The notes beneath the pieces were generated by a model that did no database searches, was not told the DNA's origin, and was given only the letters and a program-made list of their open reading frames with translations. From an uncultured Acidimicrobiales bacterium (GTDB taxonomy: Bacteria > Actinomycetota > Acidimicrobiia > Acidimicrobiales > SHLQ01), in contig CALBVK010000395.1 in the NCBI GenBank assembly GCA_937969345.1, forward strand, positions 1-33,908: 33,908 nt of DNA, read 5' to 3'. Positions 1-7,504 of the stretch are shown here, one piece after another. Made by a program: the position numbers and the translations under genes. Position 1 is the stretch's first letter; the number at the start of each line of letters is the position of its first letter.

Positions 1-90
1 CAGGCGGTTCAGCGAGTGCTCGACGCCGTAAGTGCGAGCGCTGCAGCTGACGGCATGCCGATGTGGCCACACGGGAAGCCCGCCGGCTGA
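1..90 (+). CDS. 3' end of an unidentified protein (partial)
   Basis: Frame 1 is open from the window edge and encodes 29 residues ending in MPMWPHGKPAG before a TGA at 88-90. The stop shares its A with the ATG of the next gene (TGATG), the usual sign of translational coupling, which is the main reason to believe this frame is real. Nothing in the short tail identifies the family. It lies upstream in the same transcription unit as the short-chain dehydrogenase. Confidence 0.55.
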   Translation, partial: QAVQRVLDAVSASAAADGMPMWPHGKPAG

Positions 91-1010
91 TGGCCGACTG
101 GACCGCCTCCGATATCCCGACCTTGGTGGGGCGCGTTGCGGTCGTCACCGGTGCCACGAGCGGCATCGGGCTAGAGACCGTCCGCGAACTTGCACGCAAA
201 GGCGCCCGAGTCATCCTCGCGTCGCGAAATGAAGTGAAGGCAGCGGGGGTTCTTGCCGACCTGTGGAAGGAGCTTCCCGACGCCGATCTGATCTTTCACC
301 ACCTCGACATCTCGAGCCTCGAGTCGGTTCGGTCGTTCGCAAACTGGTACCTCGAGCGCGACGAGACCCTCCATCTGCTGGTCAACAACGCAGGCATCAT
401 GATGGTTCCATATGGTGTCACGGTCGATGGAAACGAGCAGCAATTCGCCACCAATCACCTCGGGCACTTCGCGCTCACCGGACTGCTTCTGCCAGCGCTC
501 GAACGAGCCAACGCAGCACGGGTCGTCACCGTCAGTTCGATCGCTCACAAAGAGGCCGACCTCGAATTCGAAAATCTGCAATATGCCGGCGGCAAGGCGT
601 ATACACCTACTCGTGCGTATCGCCGGTCGAAGCTGTGCAATCTGCTGTTTGCGTTCGAACTCGACCGCAGGTTGAACGCTGTCGAGTCGAACATCGTCTC
701 ACTCGCCGCACATCCCGGGGTATCGAACACGAACCTTGGAAACGAGAACAGCGACCAGCTGTGGTGGAAGGTACTGCGTCCCGTGGCATCGGTGGTCCTA
801 CAAGGCGCCGATACCGGAGCACTGCCCACGCTGCGGGCTGCGACCGACCCCAACGCCACCGGCGGGCAGTATTACGGACCGCAGCGATTCGGCGAATCCA
901 CCGGTGCGCCCGAGCTCGCCTCGTCGACGTCGTTGGCGCGTGATCCTGGTGTTGCAGCGCGTCTATGGGACGCGTCGATGGCACTCTCAGGAGTCGACTA
1001 CCTCTCGTAG
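90..1010 (+). CDS. Short-chain dehydrogenase/reductase, retinol-dehydrogenase-like
   Basis: A 306-residue cytoplasmic NAD(P)-dependent oxidoreductase of the SDR superfamily. The Rossmann motif TGATSGIG is at residues 20-27, the NNAG motif at 99-102, and the catalytic pair in YRRSK at 177-181, with a serine pair near 149-150. The long form with the SSIAHK stretch resembles the retinol dehydrogenase/WW-oxidoreductase-like branch, whose bacterial substrates are mostly unknown. I place the start at ATG 90 because it overlaps the upstream stop (TGATG) and has GGGAAG at 73-78. An in-frame GTG at 63 would add nine residues that look unrelated to the family. A terminator follows the stop. The substrate cannot be read from the sequence. 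Confidence 0.88.
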   Translation: MADWTASDIPTLVGRVAVVTGATSGIGLETVRELARKGARVILASRNEVKAAGVLADLWKELPDADLIFHHLDISSLESVRSFANWYLERDETLHLLVNNAGIMMVPYGVTVDGNEQQFATNHLGHFALTGLLLPALERANAARVVTVSSIAHKEADLEFENLQYAGGKAYTPTRAYRRSKLCNLLFAFELDRRLNAVESNIVSLAAHPGVSNTNLGNENSDQLWWKVLRPVASVVLQGADTGALPTLRAATDPNATGGQYYGPQRFGESTGAPELASSTSLARDPGVAARLWDASMALSGVDYLS

Positions 1011-1024
1011 GAGTCGCGAGCGAT

Positions 1025-1048
1025 CGGGTCGAATGGCCCGTTTTTGTT
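1025..1048 (+). terminator. Intrinsic terminator after the SDR gene
   Basis: CGGGTC (1025-1030) pairs with GGCCCG (1035-1040) around a GAAT loop, with one G-U pair, and TTTTTGTT follows at once (1041-1048). A short GC stem followed by a T tract is a standard factor-independent terminator. It separates the SDR transcript from the sigma factor gene. Confidence 0.65.
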
Positions 1049-1082
1049 AAGCGGAGACCCGAAGTGGTCGAATCCGCGTCCG

Positions 1083-1637
1083 ATGAGGCCGCAATCACCA
1101 GCGTCGGAATTCGAGCGTGGGCTCGACGCGGCGCGCCACGGCAATGCGGTCGGTTTCGAATATCTCTGGAACCGATTTAGTCGTCAAGTGGTTACGTTTG
1201 CTCGACTGCAAGGCAGCGAAGACCCCGAGGGCATTGCCAATGTTGTCTTCGTCGCCGTCTTTGGCCAGCTCGATCGGTTTCTGGGCGACGAGGACCGCTT
1301 CGTCGCGTTTACCTTTTCGATTGCACGCAACAAGGTGATTGACGAGCGGCGAGCGAGAAGCCGTCGGGTCAGTACTGGTTCGATCGAAGGATACGAAGCA
1401 GTCGGCGGCAACGTCGAACACGATGCGTTCGCAGGACTGAGCGACGCGGCTCGCAGCGCACTCGCACAGCTCACCGACGATCAACGAGAAATTCTGTTCT
1501 TACGTCTGATCGCAGACCTCTCACTCGAGGCAGTAGCGCACCTCACCGGCCGATCCGTCGGGGCGACCAAAGCAATGCAACATCGGGCCCTCGCCGCGAT
1601 GAAAAAGAAAATCTCCGAAGAGGCCGTATCCAAATGA
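1083..1637 (+). CDS. ECF-type RNA polymerase sigma factor
   Basis: A 184-residue sigma-70 family protein with only regions 2 and 4, as in the ECF group. Region 2 includes the run from FEYLWNRF to FTFSIARNKVIDERRARSRR, whose end is the -10 recognition helix area. Region 4 is the C-terminal helix-turn-helix with LTDDQREILFLRLIADLSLEAVAHL and the recognition helix around RSVGATKAMQHRALAAM. The start is uncertain: ATG 1083 lacks a clear ribosome site, and a TTG at 1044 would add 13 residues that overlap the upstream terminator tail. The stop overlaps the next ATG (ATGA, 1634-1637), so the sigma factor and its neighbour are co-translated, as is typical for a sigma factor and its regulator. Its regulon is unknown. 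Confidence 0.85.
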   Translation: MRPQSPASEFERGLDAARHGNAVGFEYLWNRFSRQVVTFARLQGSEDPEGIANVVFVAVFGQLDRFLGDEDRFVAFTFSIARNKVIDERRARSRRVSTGSIEGYEAVGGNVEHDAFAGLSDAARSALAQLTDDQREILFLRLIADLSLEAVAHLTGRSVGATKAMQHRALAAMKKKISEEAVSK

Positions 1638-2926
1638 ACCCATTCGACGATTCCTCCGACGAGATGTACAACAACGATCTTTCATCCTCCGATGCAGAAG
1701 GGCTGGTGCGCGGCGATATCGACTCGCCGGTACATGCCGAGCTCATTGGTTTGATGTCAGAGGTGCGAAACCTGTCAGCGGGAACACCAACCCCAACGCC
1801 AGGCGCTGCGCTCTCGGAGTTTGTTGGCGTAGGTCTCGCGACCAACAACATTCCGGTGGAAACACCGGAGGCCGGTATCGACTTGCGGTTGGCCCCAACC
1901 GCAGCGGAACCGGTAACAACGAGGAGAAATTCGGTGTTTGCCCAGATAGCAGCATTTGCAGGAACCGTAGGTGGGAAGGTTGTGCTCTCGAGCGCTGTCG
2001 CAGCAGCGTCGATCAGCGGCGCACACGCGACTGGAGTCGTCGATGTTCCCTACCTGCCCGATACCGCAGCGGAGATCGAGACCGTCGATACTCAGCTCGG
2101 TGATGAGTCGATCGAGGTAGCCGACATCCCTGAGGCCCTGACCTTCGCAGAGAGGCAGGAGCTCGAGGAACTCGAGAACCCCTGGGCTGTCACGGCCGGC
2201 GAAGAGGAGTCCGAGGAGGCCGACAAGGCCGCAGAGAACGACGCGAAGAGCGACGCCGACAAGGATGTAGAGAAGGTCGATCTCCACGGCGATATCGACA
2301 AGAAGATCGACGATGAGAAGGCCGAAGCCGAGAAGGCCGAGGAGCGAGCCATCGAAGAGGCCGAGAAGGCCGAAGCAGAAAAGGCCGAGATTGAGGCGAA
2401 GGAAGCCGCTGCTGCCGAGGAGAAAGCCAAGCAGGAAGCCGAAGCCAAGGCCGAGCTCGACGCAAAGAAGGAGGCCGAGGAAGAGGCCAAGGACAAGACA
2501 TCCAACACCGACCACGACGTCGAGACCACCATTGCTCAACTCGAAGAACAACTCGAGCGTGATAAGGCTGCGGTCATTGCTGCTGCTCGCGAGGACATCG
2601 TCTACTACGAGACCAAGCGCGAGAACAAAGAGGCGTCGCTCGAGGCGGATCTCAAAGGAATCGACGAACAGTTCTCCGGCTACGTTGCCGATATCGACGC
2701 TCAGATCGACGCATCGACCGATGAGCAAGAGATCGAAGAGCTCAAGGCATACCGGGAGCAGAAGCTCGTGTGGTGGGAAGAGGCTCGCGCCGACCGCGAG
2801 CTTGCCTACCAGCCCTACCTCGCAGATATCGACAAGGAGCTTGAGAAGATCGAGATCGCACGCGATGCCAAGATCGAGCTACTGATCGCCGACTTCCTCG
2901 CTGCCGTCGAGAAGGCCAAGTCGTAA
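1634..2926 (+). CDS. Membrane-anchored charged coiled-coil protein, possible anti-sigma partner
   Basis: A 430-residue protein with four zones. Residues 1-95 are acidic and contain a segment (HAELIGLMSEVRNLSAG followed by TPTPTPGAALSEF) that resembles the N-terminal part of actinobacterial anti-sigma-like proteins. Residues about 101-136 are a hydrophobic Ala/Gly/Val-rich membrane segment preceded by RR. Residues about 190-290 are almost wholly Glu, Ala, Lys and Asp in heptad-like repeats, a long single helix or coiled coil. Residues 296-430 are a second, less biased helical region. Its ATG overlaps the sigma factor stop, so it probably senses or holds the sigma factor at the membrane, but no zinc anti-sigma motif is visible and the role is inferred from coupling alone. 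A hairpin at 2947-2970 follows. The Lys/Glu bias also creates long open frames on the opposite strand that are not genes. Confidence 0.75.
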   Translation: MNPFDDSSDEMYNNDLSSSDAEGLVRGDIDSPVHAELIGLMSEVRNLSAGTPTPTPGAALSEFVGVGLATNNIPVETPEAGIDLRLAPTAAEPVTTRRNSVFAQIAAFAGTVGGKVVLSSAVAAASISGAHATGVVDVPYLPDTAAEIETVDTQLGDESIEVADIPEALTFAERQELEELENPWAVTAGEEESEEADKAAENDAKSDADKDVEKVDLHGDIDKKIDDEKAEAEKAEERAIEEAEKAEAEKAEIEAKEAAAAEEKAKQEAEAKAELDAKKEAEEEAKDKTSNTDHDVETTIAQLEEQLERDKAAVIAAAREDIVYYETKRENKEASLEADLKGIDEQFSGYVADIDAQIDASTDEQEIEELKAYREQKLVWWEEARADRELAYQPYLADIDKELEKIEIARDAKIELLIADFLAAVEKAKS

Positions 2927-2946
2927 AAAGAGTTGTGATTACGGGC

Positions 2947-2970
2947 GCCCCTCGCACCGTTGCGAGGGGC
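2947..2970 (+). terminator. Perfect 10-bp hairpin after the coiled-coil gene
   Basis: GCCCCTCGCA (2947-2956) and TGCGAGGGGC (2961-2970) are exact inverted repeats around a CCGT loop. An A-rich stretch lies upstream (2926-2931), but no T tract follows, so termination would be of the actinobacterial tract-less type. The hairpin ends 8 bases before the -10 hexamer of the next gene. Confidence 0.5.
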
Positions 2971-2977
2971 GATTCCG

Positions 2978-2983
2978 TAGAGT
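2978..2983 (+). promoter_or_regulatory. -10 hexamer TAGAGT for a leaderless ClC transcript
   Basis: TAGAGT is followed by six bases (GCGAAG) and then the GTG at 2990. This TANNNT-N6-start spacing recurs before several other genes in the window and predicts a transcript that begins at the start codon. No convincing -35 box is seen, and the strong hairpin occupies that region. Confidence 0.5.
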
Positions 2984-2989
2984 GCGAAG

Positions 2990-4618
2990 GTGACCAACGG
3001 AGCCATCAGATTTATCGTGTATGCCGCACTCGGCATCGTGATCGGTGGACTCGTTGCGTTGCTCGATTGGGTCACGGTCGAGGTTGCGCTGGCGGCGGTT
3101 CTCGAAGCGGGCCTTTGGGTTCAGCTCGTCCTGCCCCCGATCGGGCTCTTGTTCGTGACGCTGATCTTGCGTGCTCGGCCGGGAACGGGCTCTCAAACCT
3201 CTGACGCATACGTTGAGTCTTTCCATTCGGGTACCGGAGCCGAAGCGTCCACGCTTTTCCCCCGACTGCTCGCTGCGTTTGCAACGATTGGTTCGGGAGG
3301 CGCTGTGGGTATGGAGGGGCCGGCGGTGCTCACCGGGGCGACCATTGGCCAGTCCCTTGGCGAGCGGCTCCCAAAGGTACTGGGCGAGCGCCCTCGGCTC
3401 GTATTGTTGGTCGCTGGAGCAGCTGCGGGTGTCGCCGCGGTCTTTAAGGCACCAGCGACCGGTGTCCTGTTCGCAATGGAGTCGCCGTATCGACGAGATA
3501 TCTCGCGCCACGGCCTGATCCCAGCGCTCATCGCCGCGGCTGCGTCGTACCTCACGTTCGTGGCGTTTCTCGGAGCCGAACCCCTCTTGAGTTTCGCTCC
3601 GACCCAGGTCGACATCCAAGATGAAATCGTCGCCTCGCTCACGATCGGTGTGCTCGCCGGTCTCGTAGCACGCGTTCTCGCCCGCGGGTTCAACTGGGCC
3701 AAACACCTCGACGACAAGTGGCGCTTTCGTATTCGCTTTCCCGTCGCGGCGCTGACGATGGCGGGCAGTTTGCTGTTGGCGAACTCGCTTATCGAAGAGC
3801 CGTTGACCATTGGACTCGGAGCCGAGATCGCCGCGTCGTTGGTGGTGAACAACGAGGTCACGCTGATCACGGTGATCATCTTGTTCGTGCTCCGTGCGCT
3901 CGTCACCGGGGCGACGCTTGGAGTGGGCGGTGTCGGCGGCGTCTTCATCCCACTCGTTGTGCAGGGCATGTTGCTCGGTCGTGCCGTCGAGCTGATCGTC
4001 GGCGCCCCCTCGACTGGCCTATATCCGGTTATTGGCCTGGCCGCCGTCCTCGGAGCGGCGTACCGCACACCGCTCGCCGCGATCATGTTCGTTGCCGAAA
4101 CCACCGGTCGAGCCGAGTTCGTCATACCGGCGCTCATCGCCACAGCAATCGCCCAATCGCTCATGGGCGATGACTCGGTTTCCTCTGGCCAGCGCACCGA
4201 ACGGCAGGGTCAGCTCGAACGCCGGCTCGTCGAACCGTGTTCGGTCGTGATGCTCGATGACTTGGGAGTAATCGACCCCGATACGTCGTTGCTCGACATC
4301 ATCGATAAGTACGGCGACCGGTCGGAGTCCTTCGCCGTTCCTGTCGGCGGACCCGAGTATCTGGGGTTGATGGTGTTGCACGATCTTGCGAGCGCCATGC
4401 TCGAACACGGCCCAGACTCGACGGCCCGTACCGCAATGCGTGAACTCCCGTCGGTCGCTGGCGACGCACCTGCCATCGACGCGGCCAGGCTCATGAATCA
4501 GCACGACACCGCGGCGATTGCGGTCGTCGATGACGACAACCGCCCCATTGGCGTGATTAGTACAACGTCGTTGGCCGGACTCAAGACGGTTGACCTCGAG
4601 CGCACCTCGGATCACTAG
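2990..4618 (+). CDS. ClC-family chloride channel/transporter with CBS domains
   Basis: A 542-residue polytopic membrane protein of the ClC family. The filter region GSGGAVGMEGP spans residues 101-111 and keeps the gating glutamate (E109), although the usual basic residue before it is methionine (M108). GVFIP, matching the GxFxP motif, lies near residue 318. After the second conserved stretch FKAPATGVLFAM comes E164 then S165; S165 occupies the place of the internal proton glutamate of EcClC, so a channel or weakly coupled mode is possible. The C-terminal 130 residues form a pair of CBS modules, which commonly bind adenine nucleotides. The GTG start is supported by a correctly spaced -10 hexamer. 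The gene stands alone, separated by hairpin 2947-2970 from the sigma operon. Confidence 0.9.
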   Translation: MTNGAIRFIVYAALGIVIGGLVALLDWVTVEVALAAVLEAGLWVQLVLPPIGLLFVTLILRARPGTGSQTSDAYVESFHSGTGAEASTLFPRLLAAFATIGSGGAVGMEGPAVLTGATIGQSLGERLPKVLGERPRLVLLVAGAAAGVAAVFKAPATGVLFAMESPYRRDISRHGLIPALIAAAASYLTFVAFLGAEPLLSFAPTQVDIQDEIVASLTIGVLAGLVARVLARGFNWAKHLDDKWRFRIRFPVAALTMAGSLLLANSLIEEPLTIGLGAEIAASLVVNNEVTLITVIILFVLRALVTGATLGVGGVGGVFIPLVVQGMLLGRAVELIVGAPSTGLYPVIGLAAVLGAAYRTPLAAIMFVAETTGRAEFVIPALIATAIAQSLMGDDSVSSGQRTERQGQLERRLVEPCSVVMLDDLGVIDPDTSLLDIIDKYGDRSESFAVPVGGPEYLGLMVLHDLASAMLEHGPDSTARTAMRELPSVAGDAPAIDAARLMNQHDTAAIAVVDDDNRPIGVISTTSLAGLKTVDLERTSDH

Positions 4619-4663
4619 GTAACCGCTCGCTCAAGACTCCGGTGATCATGCCGATTTGAAGGC

Positions 4664-5812
4664 ATGAGCGCCGTCATGCAGCCAGACGCGCCTGGCGGAC
4701 GTCAGGAGCTGACCGGACTGACCGCGTGGCGTGGTGTCGCGGCGATCATCGTTGTGCTCTACCACCTCGATGGCCTCTTCAGCGGCGTTGGACAGCACCT
4801 CGCCCTCGGGCCATTTACGACCCTCATCGAGCGTGGGTACGCCTTTGTCGACATGTTCTTCATCTTGAGCGGCTTTGTGATCGCCCACGTGTATGGCCAG
4901 CGAGACTTACTGGAACGAGGGGCGCTGCGTCGCTTTCTGGCACTGCGGCTCGGTCGTATCTACCCCCTGCATCTCTTCGTTGTCGCGTTGCTGTTGGTCG
5001 TGCCTGTTCTGCGCCTGTCACAAGGTGAGGTTGGGTTTTCGGGCTCGACATCGCTGCGCTCGTTGGTCACCGAGCTGTTGTTGCTCGATTCGATTGGCCT
5101 GCACGACGGTCTGACATGGAACGAAGTGTCCTGGTCGGTGAGCGCCGAGTGGATCTCCTACCTGCTCGCCCCGGTCCTGTTGCTGCTCGTTCGTGGCCGG
5201 CGGGTCTCGAACGGCGTCGTGGGAGTCGCCATGGCGATGTTGTGGGTCGGTCTGTTTCTCCTGGCCGACGACGAAGGTTCCCTCGGCTACGAACCGTTCC
5301 GCATTGGTTGGATCCGGGGCCTCCTGGGCTTCACGATGGGCGTCTGTGCCTATCGCTTGTCGTCCCTACCGGCGATACGACGGTTCAGCGGTCAGCGTGG
5401 AGCGGTCGCGGTGTCGGCGGTCGCCGTGATCGCTGCTGCAACCGTGTCGCCACACGATGCATTTCTCACGCCATTCTTCCTGGTGCTGATCATGGCATCG
5501 GTCGCGTCCGCCGGCATTGAAGCACAGCTCTTGAGCAGCGCTCCGATGCGCTGGCTTGGGGATATCTCCTACTCGACCTACATGTTGCAACAGGTCTTCC
5601 TGCTTGGAACGTTAAACGCCCTGTCGGGGGTGACGACGGTGTTCTCGCCTCTCGCGTTGTGGGCGATCACCCTTTCGTGGTTACTCGCACTCATTGGTGT
5701 CTCGGCGCTTACCTACCGATGTATCGAAGTGCCTGCGCGCGACGCCGTGCGCGACAAGGTGCGGGCACGTACGTTGTCCGATGAGCGCGAGCCCGCAGGA
5801 GTAGCGGGTTAG
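4664..5812 (+). CDS. Acyltransferase-3 family membrane protein
   Basis: A 382-residue integral membrane O-acyltransferase of the AT3/OafA type. The first helix carries [14 protein letters not shown], with the conserved Arg and His of the family. [16 protein letters not shown] and [10 protein letters not shown] follow, and eight to ten hydrophobic segments fill the rest. Such enzymes transfer acetyl or other acyl groups from the cytoplasm to extracytoplasmic sugars, lipids or peptidoglycan. The acceptor cannot be told from this context. GAAGGC lies immediately before the ATG. The stop overlaps the stop of the convergent fumarase gene by four bases, leaving no room for a terminator. Confidence 0.85.
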   Translation: MSAVMQPDAPGGRQELTGLTAWRGVAAIIVVLYHLDGLFSGVGQHLALGPFTTLIERGYAFVDMFFILSGFVIAHVYGQRDLLERGALRRFLALRLGRIYPLHLFVVALLLVVPVLRLSQGEVGFSGSTSLRSLVTELLLLDSIGLHDGLTWNEVSWSVSAEWISYLLAPVLLLLVRGRRVSNGVVGVAMAMLWVGLFLLADDEGSLGYEPFRIGWIRGLLGFTMGVCAYRLSSLPAIRRFSGQRGAVAVSAVAVIAAATVSPHDAFLTPFFLVLIMASVASAGIEAQLLSSAPMRWLGDISYSTYMLQQVFLLGTLNALSGVTTVFSPLALWAITLSWLLALIGVSALTYRCIEVPARDAVRDKVRARTLSDEREPAGVAG

Positions 5813-7440
5813 CGCAAGCTCACCGGCGTGCTGACCTCGGCGAAGAAATCGTTGCCCTTGTCGTCGATAATGATGAACGCCGGGAAGTTCTCGACCTCGA
5901 TGCGCCAGACAGCTTCCATGCCGAGCTCCTCGTACTCGAGTACCTCGACCTTTCGGATGGCATCTTTCGCAAGGCGTGCCGCAGGGCCTCCGATCGACCC
6001 CAGGTAGAAGCCACCGTGTGCCTTGCACGCGTCGACAACCTGCTGGGAGCGGTTGCCCTTGGCGAGCATGACCAGCGAGCCTCCAGCGGCCTGGAACTGT
6101 TCGACGTAGCTGTCCATGCGGCCAGCGGTCGTTGGGCCGAACGAACCCGATGCGTATCCCTCTGGTGTCTTGGCCGGACCTGCGTAATAGATCGGGTGGT
6201 TCTGGAGGTACTCGGGCATTGGTTCGCCAGCATCGAGCCGTTCTTTGATCTTGGCATGCACGATGTCGCGCCCGACCACGAGCGTTCCGGTGAGCGACAG
6301 TCGCGTCTTCACCGGGTGTTTGGTGAGCTCGTCTCGAATCTCGGACATGGGCCGGTTCAGGTCGATCTTGACTTCTTTCGCGCCGAGGTCGTCTTCGGTG
6401 ACCTCGGGCAGATAGTGCGCCGGGTCGTGTTCGAGCTGTTCGAGGAACACGCCGTCTTTAGTGATCTTGCCGAGAGCCTGACGATCGGCTGAACACGAGA
6501 CCGCGATGCCAACCGGGTTCGAGGCGCCATGGCGGGGGAGCCGGATCACCCGAACGTCGTGGCAGAAGTACTTTCCGCCGAACTGAGCGCCGATGCCCAT
6601 CTCTCGGGTCAGTTCGAGAATTCGCTGTTCCCACTCGAGGTCGCGGAATCCGTGTCCGAGCATCGTGCCTTCGGTGGGTAGACCATCGAGGTATCGAGCC
6701 GACGCGTATTTCGCGGTCTTGAGGTTGAACTCCGCGGACGTGCCGCCGATGACCACGGCGAGGTGGTACGGCGGACAGGCAGCGGTGCCGAGCTTGCGCA
6801 GATTGATGTCGAGAAACTCCATCAGGCTGTCGGGGTTGAGTAGCGCTTTGGTCTCTTGGAACAAGTAGGTCTTGTTCGCCGATCCGCCGCCCTTGGCCAT
6901 AAAGAGGAACTTGTAGGCGTCGCCCTGGGTTGCGTAGAGCTCGATCTGCGCCGGCAAGTTGTTCTTGGTGTTCTTCTCTTCGAAGAGGCTGAGCGGAGCC
7001 AGCTGGCTGTAGCGAAGGTTCGAGGTCAGGTAGGTGTCGAAGATGCCGCGGCTTATGACCTCTTCGTCGTCGAAGCCGGTGAAGACGTTCTGGCCCTTCT
7101 TGCCCATGACGATTGCCGTTCCCGTGTCCTGGCACATCGGCAGGATGCCGCCCGCCGCGATATTCGCGTTCTGGAGGAGCTCGGTGGCGACGAAATGGTC
7201 GTTTGGCGATGCCTCGTCGTCGTCGAGAATGTTCTGCAGCTGCTGCAAATGCGACGGTCGCAAGTAGTGGGCGATATCGCGCATGGCGGTTGCCGTCAGG
7301 AGTCGGATCGCCTCTGGCTCGACCTTCAGGAACTCTTGGCCGTTGGCCTCAAAGGTCGAGATGCCTTCGGTCGAGATCTGTCGGTAGTTGGTGGTGTCCT
7401 CGCCCAAGGGGAGGAGCTCGGAGTACTCAAAGTTCGTCAC
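5809..7440 (-). CDS. Fumarate hydratase class I (iron-sulfur)
   Basis: A 543-residue enzyme of the FumA/FumB type, which hydrates fumarate to L-malate in the citric acid cycle using an oxygen-sensitive 4Fe-4S cluster. The three cluster cysteines are visible as C103 (MCQDTG), C222 (TAACPPYH) and C316 (AVSCSADR). Their spacing, 119 and 94 residues, matches E. coli FumA (105, 224, 318). The N-terminal alpha domain and C-terminal beta domain (from about residue 370, with the GPTTAGRMD stretch) are both present, so it is full length. The GTG start has TACTCT six bases upstream and no separate leader. It could act on a related substrate such as mesaconate, but fumarase is the best reading. Confidence 0.93.
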   Translation of the reverse strand: MTNFEYSELLPLGEDTTNYRQISTEGISTFEANGQEFLKVEPEAIRLLTATAMRDIAHYLRPSHLQQLQNILDDDEASPNDHFVATELLQNANIAAGGILPMCQDTGTAIVMGKKGQNVFTGFDDEEVISRGIFDTYLTSNLRYSQLAPLSLFEEKNTKNNLPAQIELYATQGDAYKFLFMAKGGGSANKTYLFQETKALLNPDSLMEFLDINLRKLGTAACPPYHLAVVIGGTSAEFNLKTAKYASARYLDGLPTEGTMLGHGFRDLEWEQRILELTREMGIGAQFGGKYFCHDVRVIRLPRHGASNPVGIAVSCSADRQALGKITKDGVFLEQLEHDPAHYLPEVTEDDLGAKEVKIDLNRPMSEIRDELTKHPVKTRLSLTGTLVVGRDIVHAKIKERLDAGEPMPEYLQNHPIYYAGPAKTPEGYASGSFGPTTAGRMDSYVEQFQAAGGSLVMLAKGNRSQQVVDACKAHGGFYLGSIGGPAARLAKDAIRKVEVLEYEELGMEAVWRIEVENFPAFIIIDDKGNDFFAEVSTPVSLR

Positions 7441-7446
7441 CCTTCG

Positions 7447-7452
7447 AGAGTA
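7447..7452 (-). promoter_or_regulatory. -10 hexamer TACTCT for leaderless fumarase mRNA
   Basis: Read on the minus strand, TACTCT is followed by CGAAGG and the GTG at 7440, the same TANNNT-N6-start layout as at 2978, 10667, 28808 and 32082. GAAGG touching the GTG is too close to act as a normal ribosome site. Confidence 0.5.
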
Positions 7453-7504
7453 TCGCTACCAGCGCCACTCCAATGGCTTGGTGGCTACCAGCGGCAGGTG
7501 AGGC

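Noticed and set aside
539..551. GATCGCTCACAAA, identical to an arm of the palindromic element, in the first SDR gene
   Set aside because: There is no second arm or TCAGCCTGCA core nearby, and the bases encode SIAHK, which is typical for this SDR branch, so it is probably coincidence.
1775..2728. Long minus-strand frame of 317 codons opposite the coiled-coil gene
   Set aside because: It is a Leu/Gly-rich mirror of Glu/Ala/Lys codons, expected from the composition of the plus-strand gene.
3193..4197. Long minus-strand frame of 334 codons opposite the ClC gene
   Set aside because: Its Ala/Thr/Ser-rich text shows no domain and it mirrors a certain gene.
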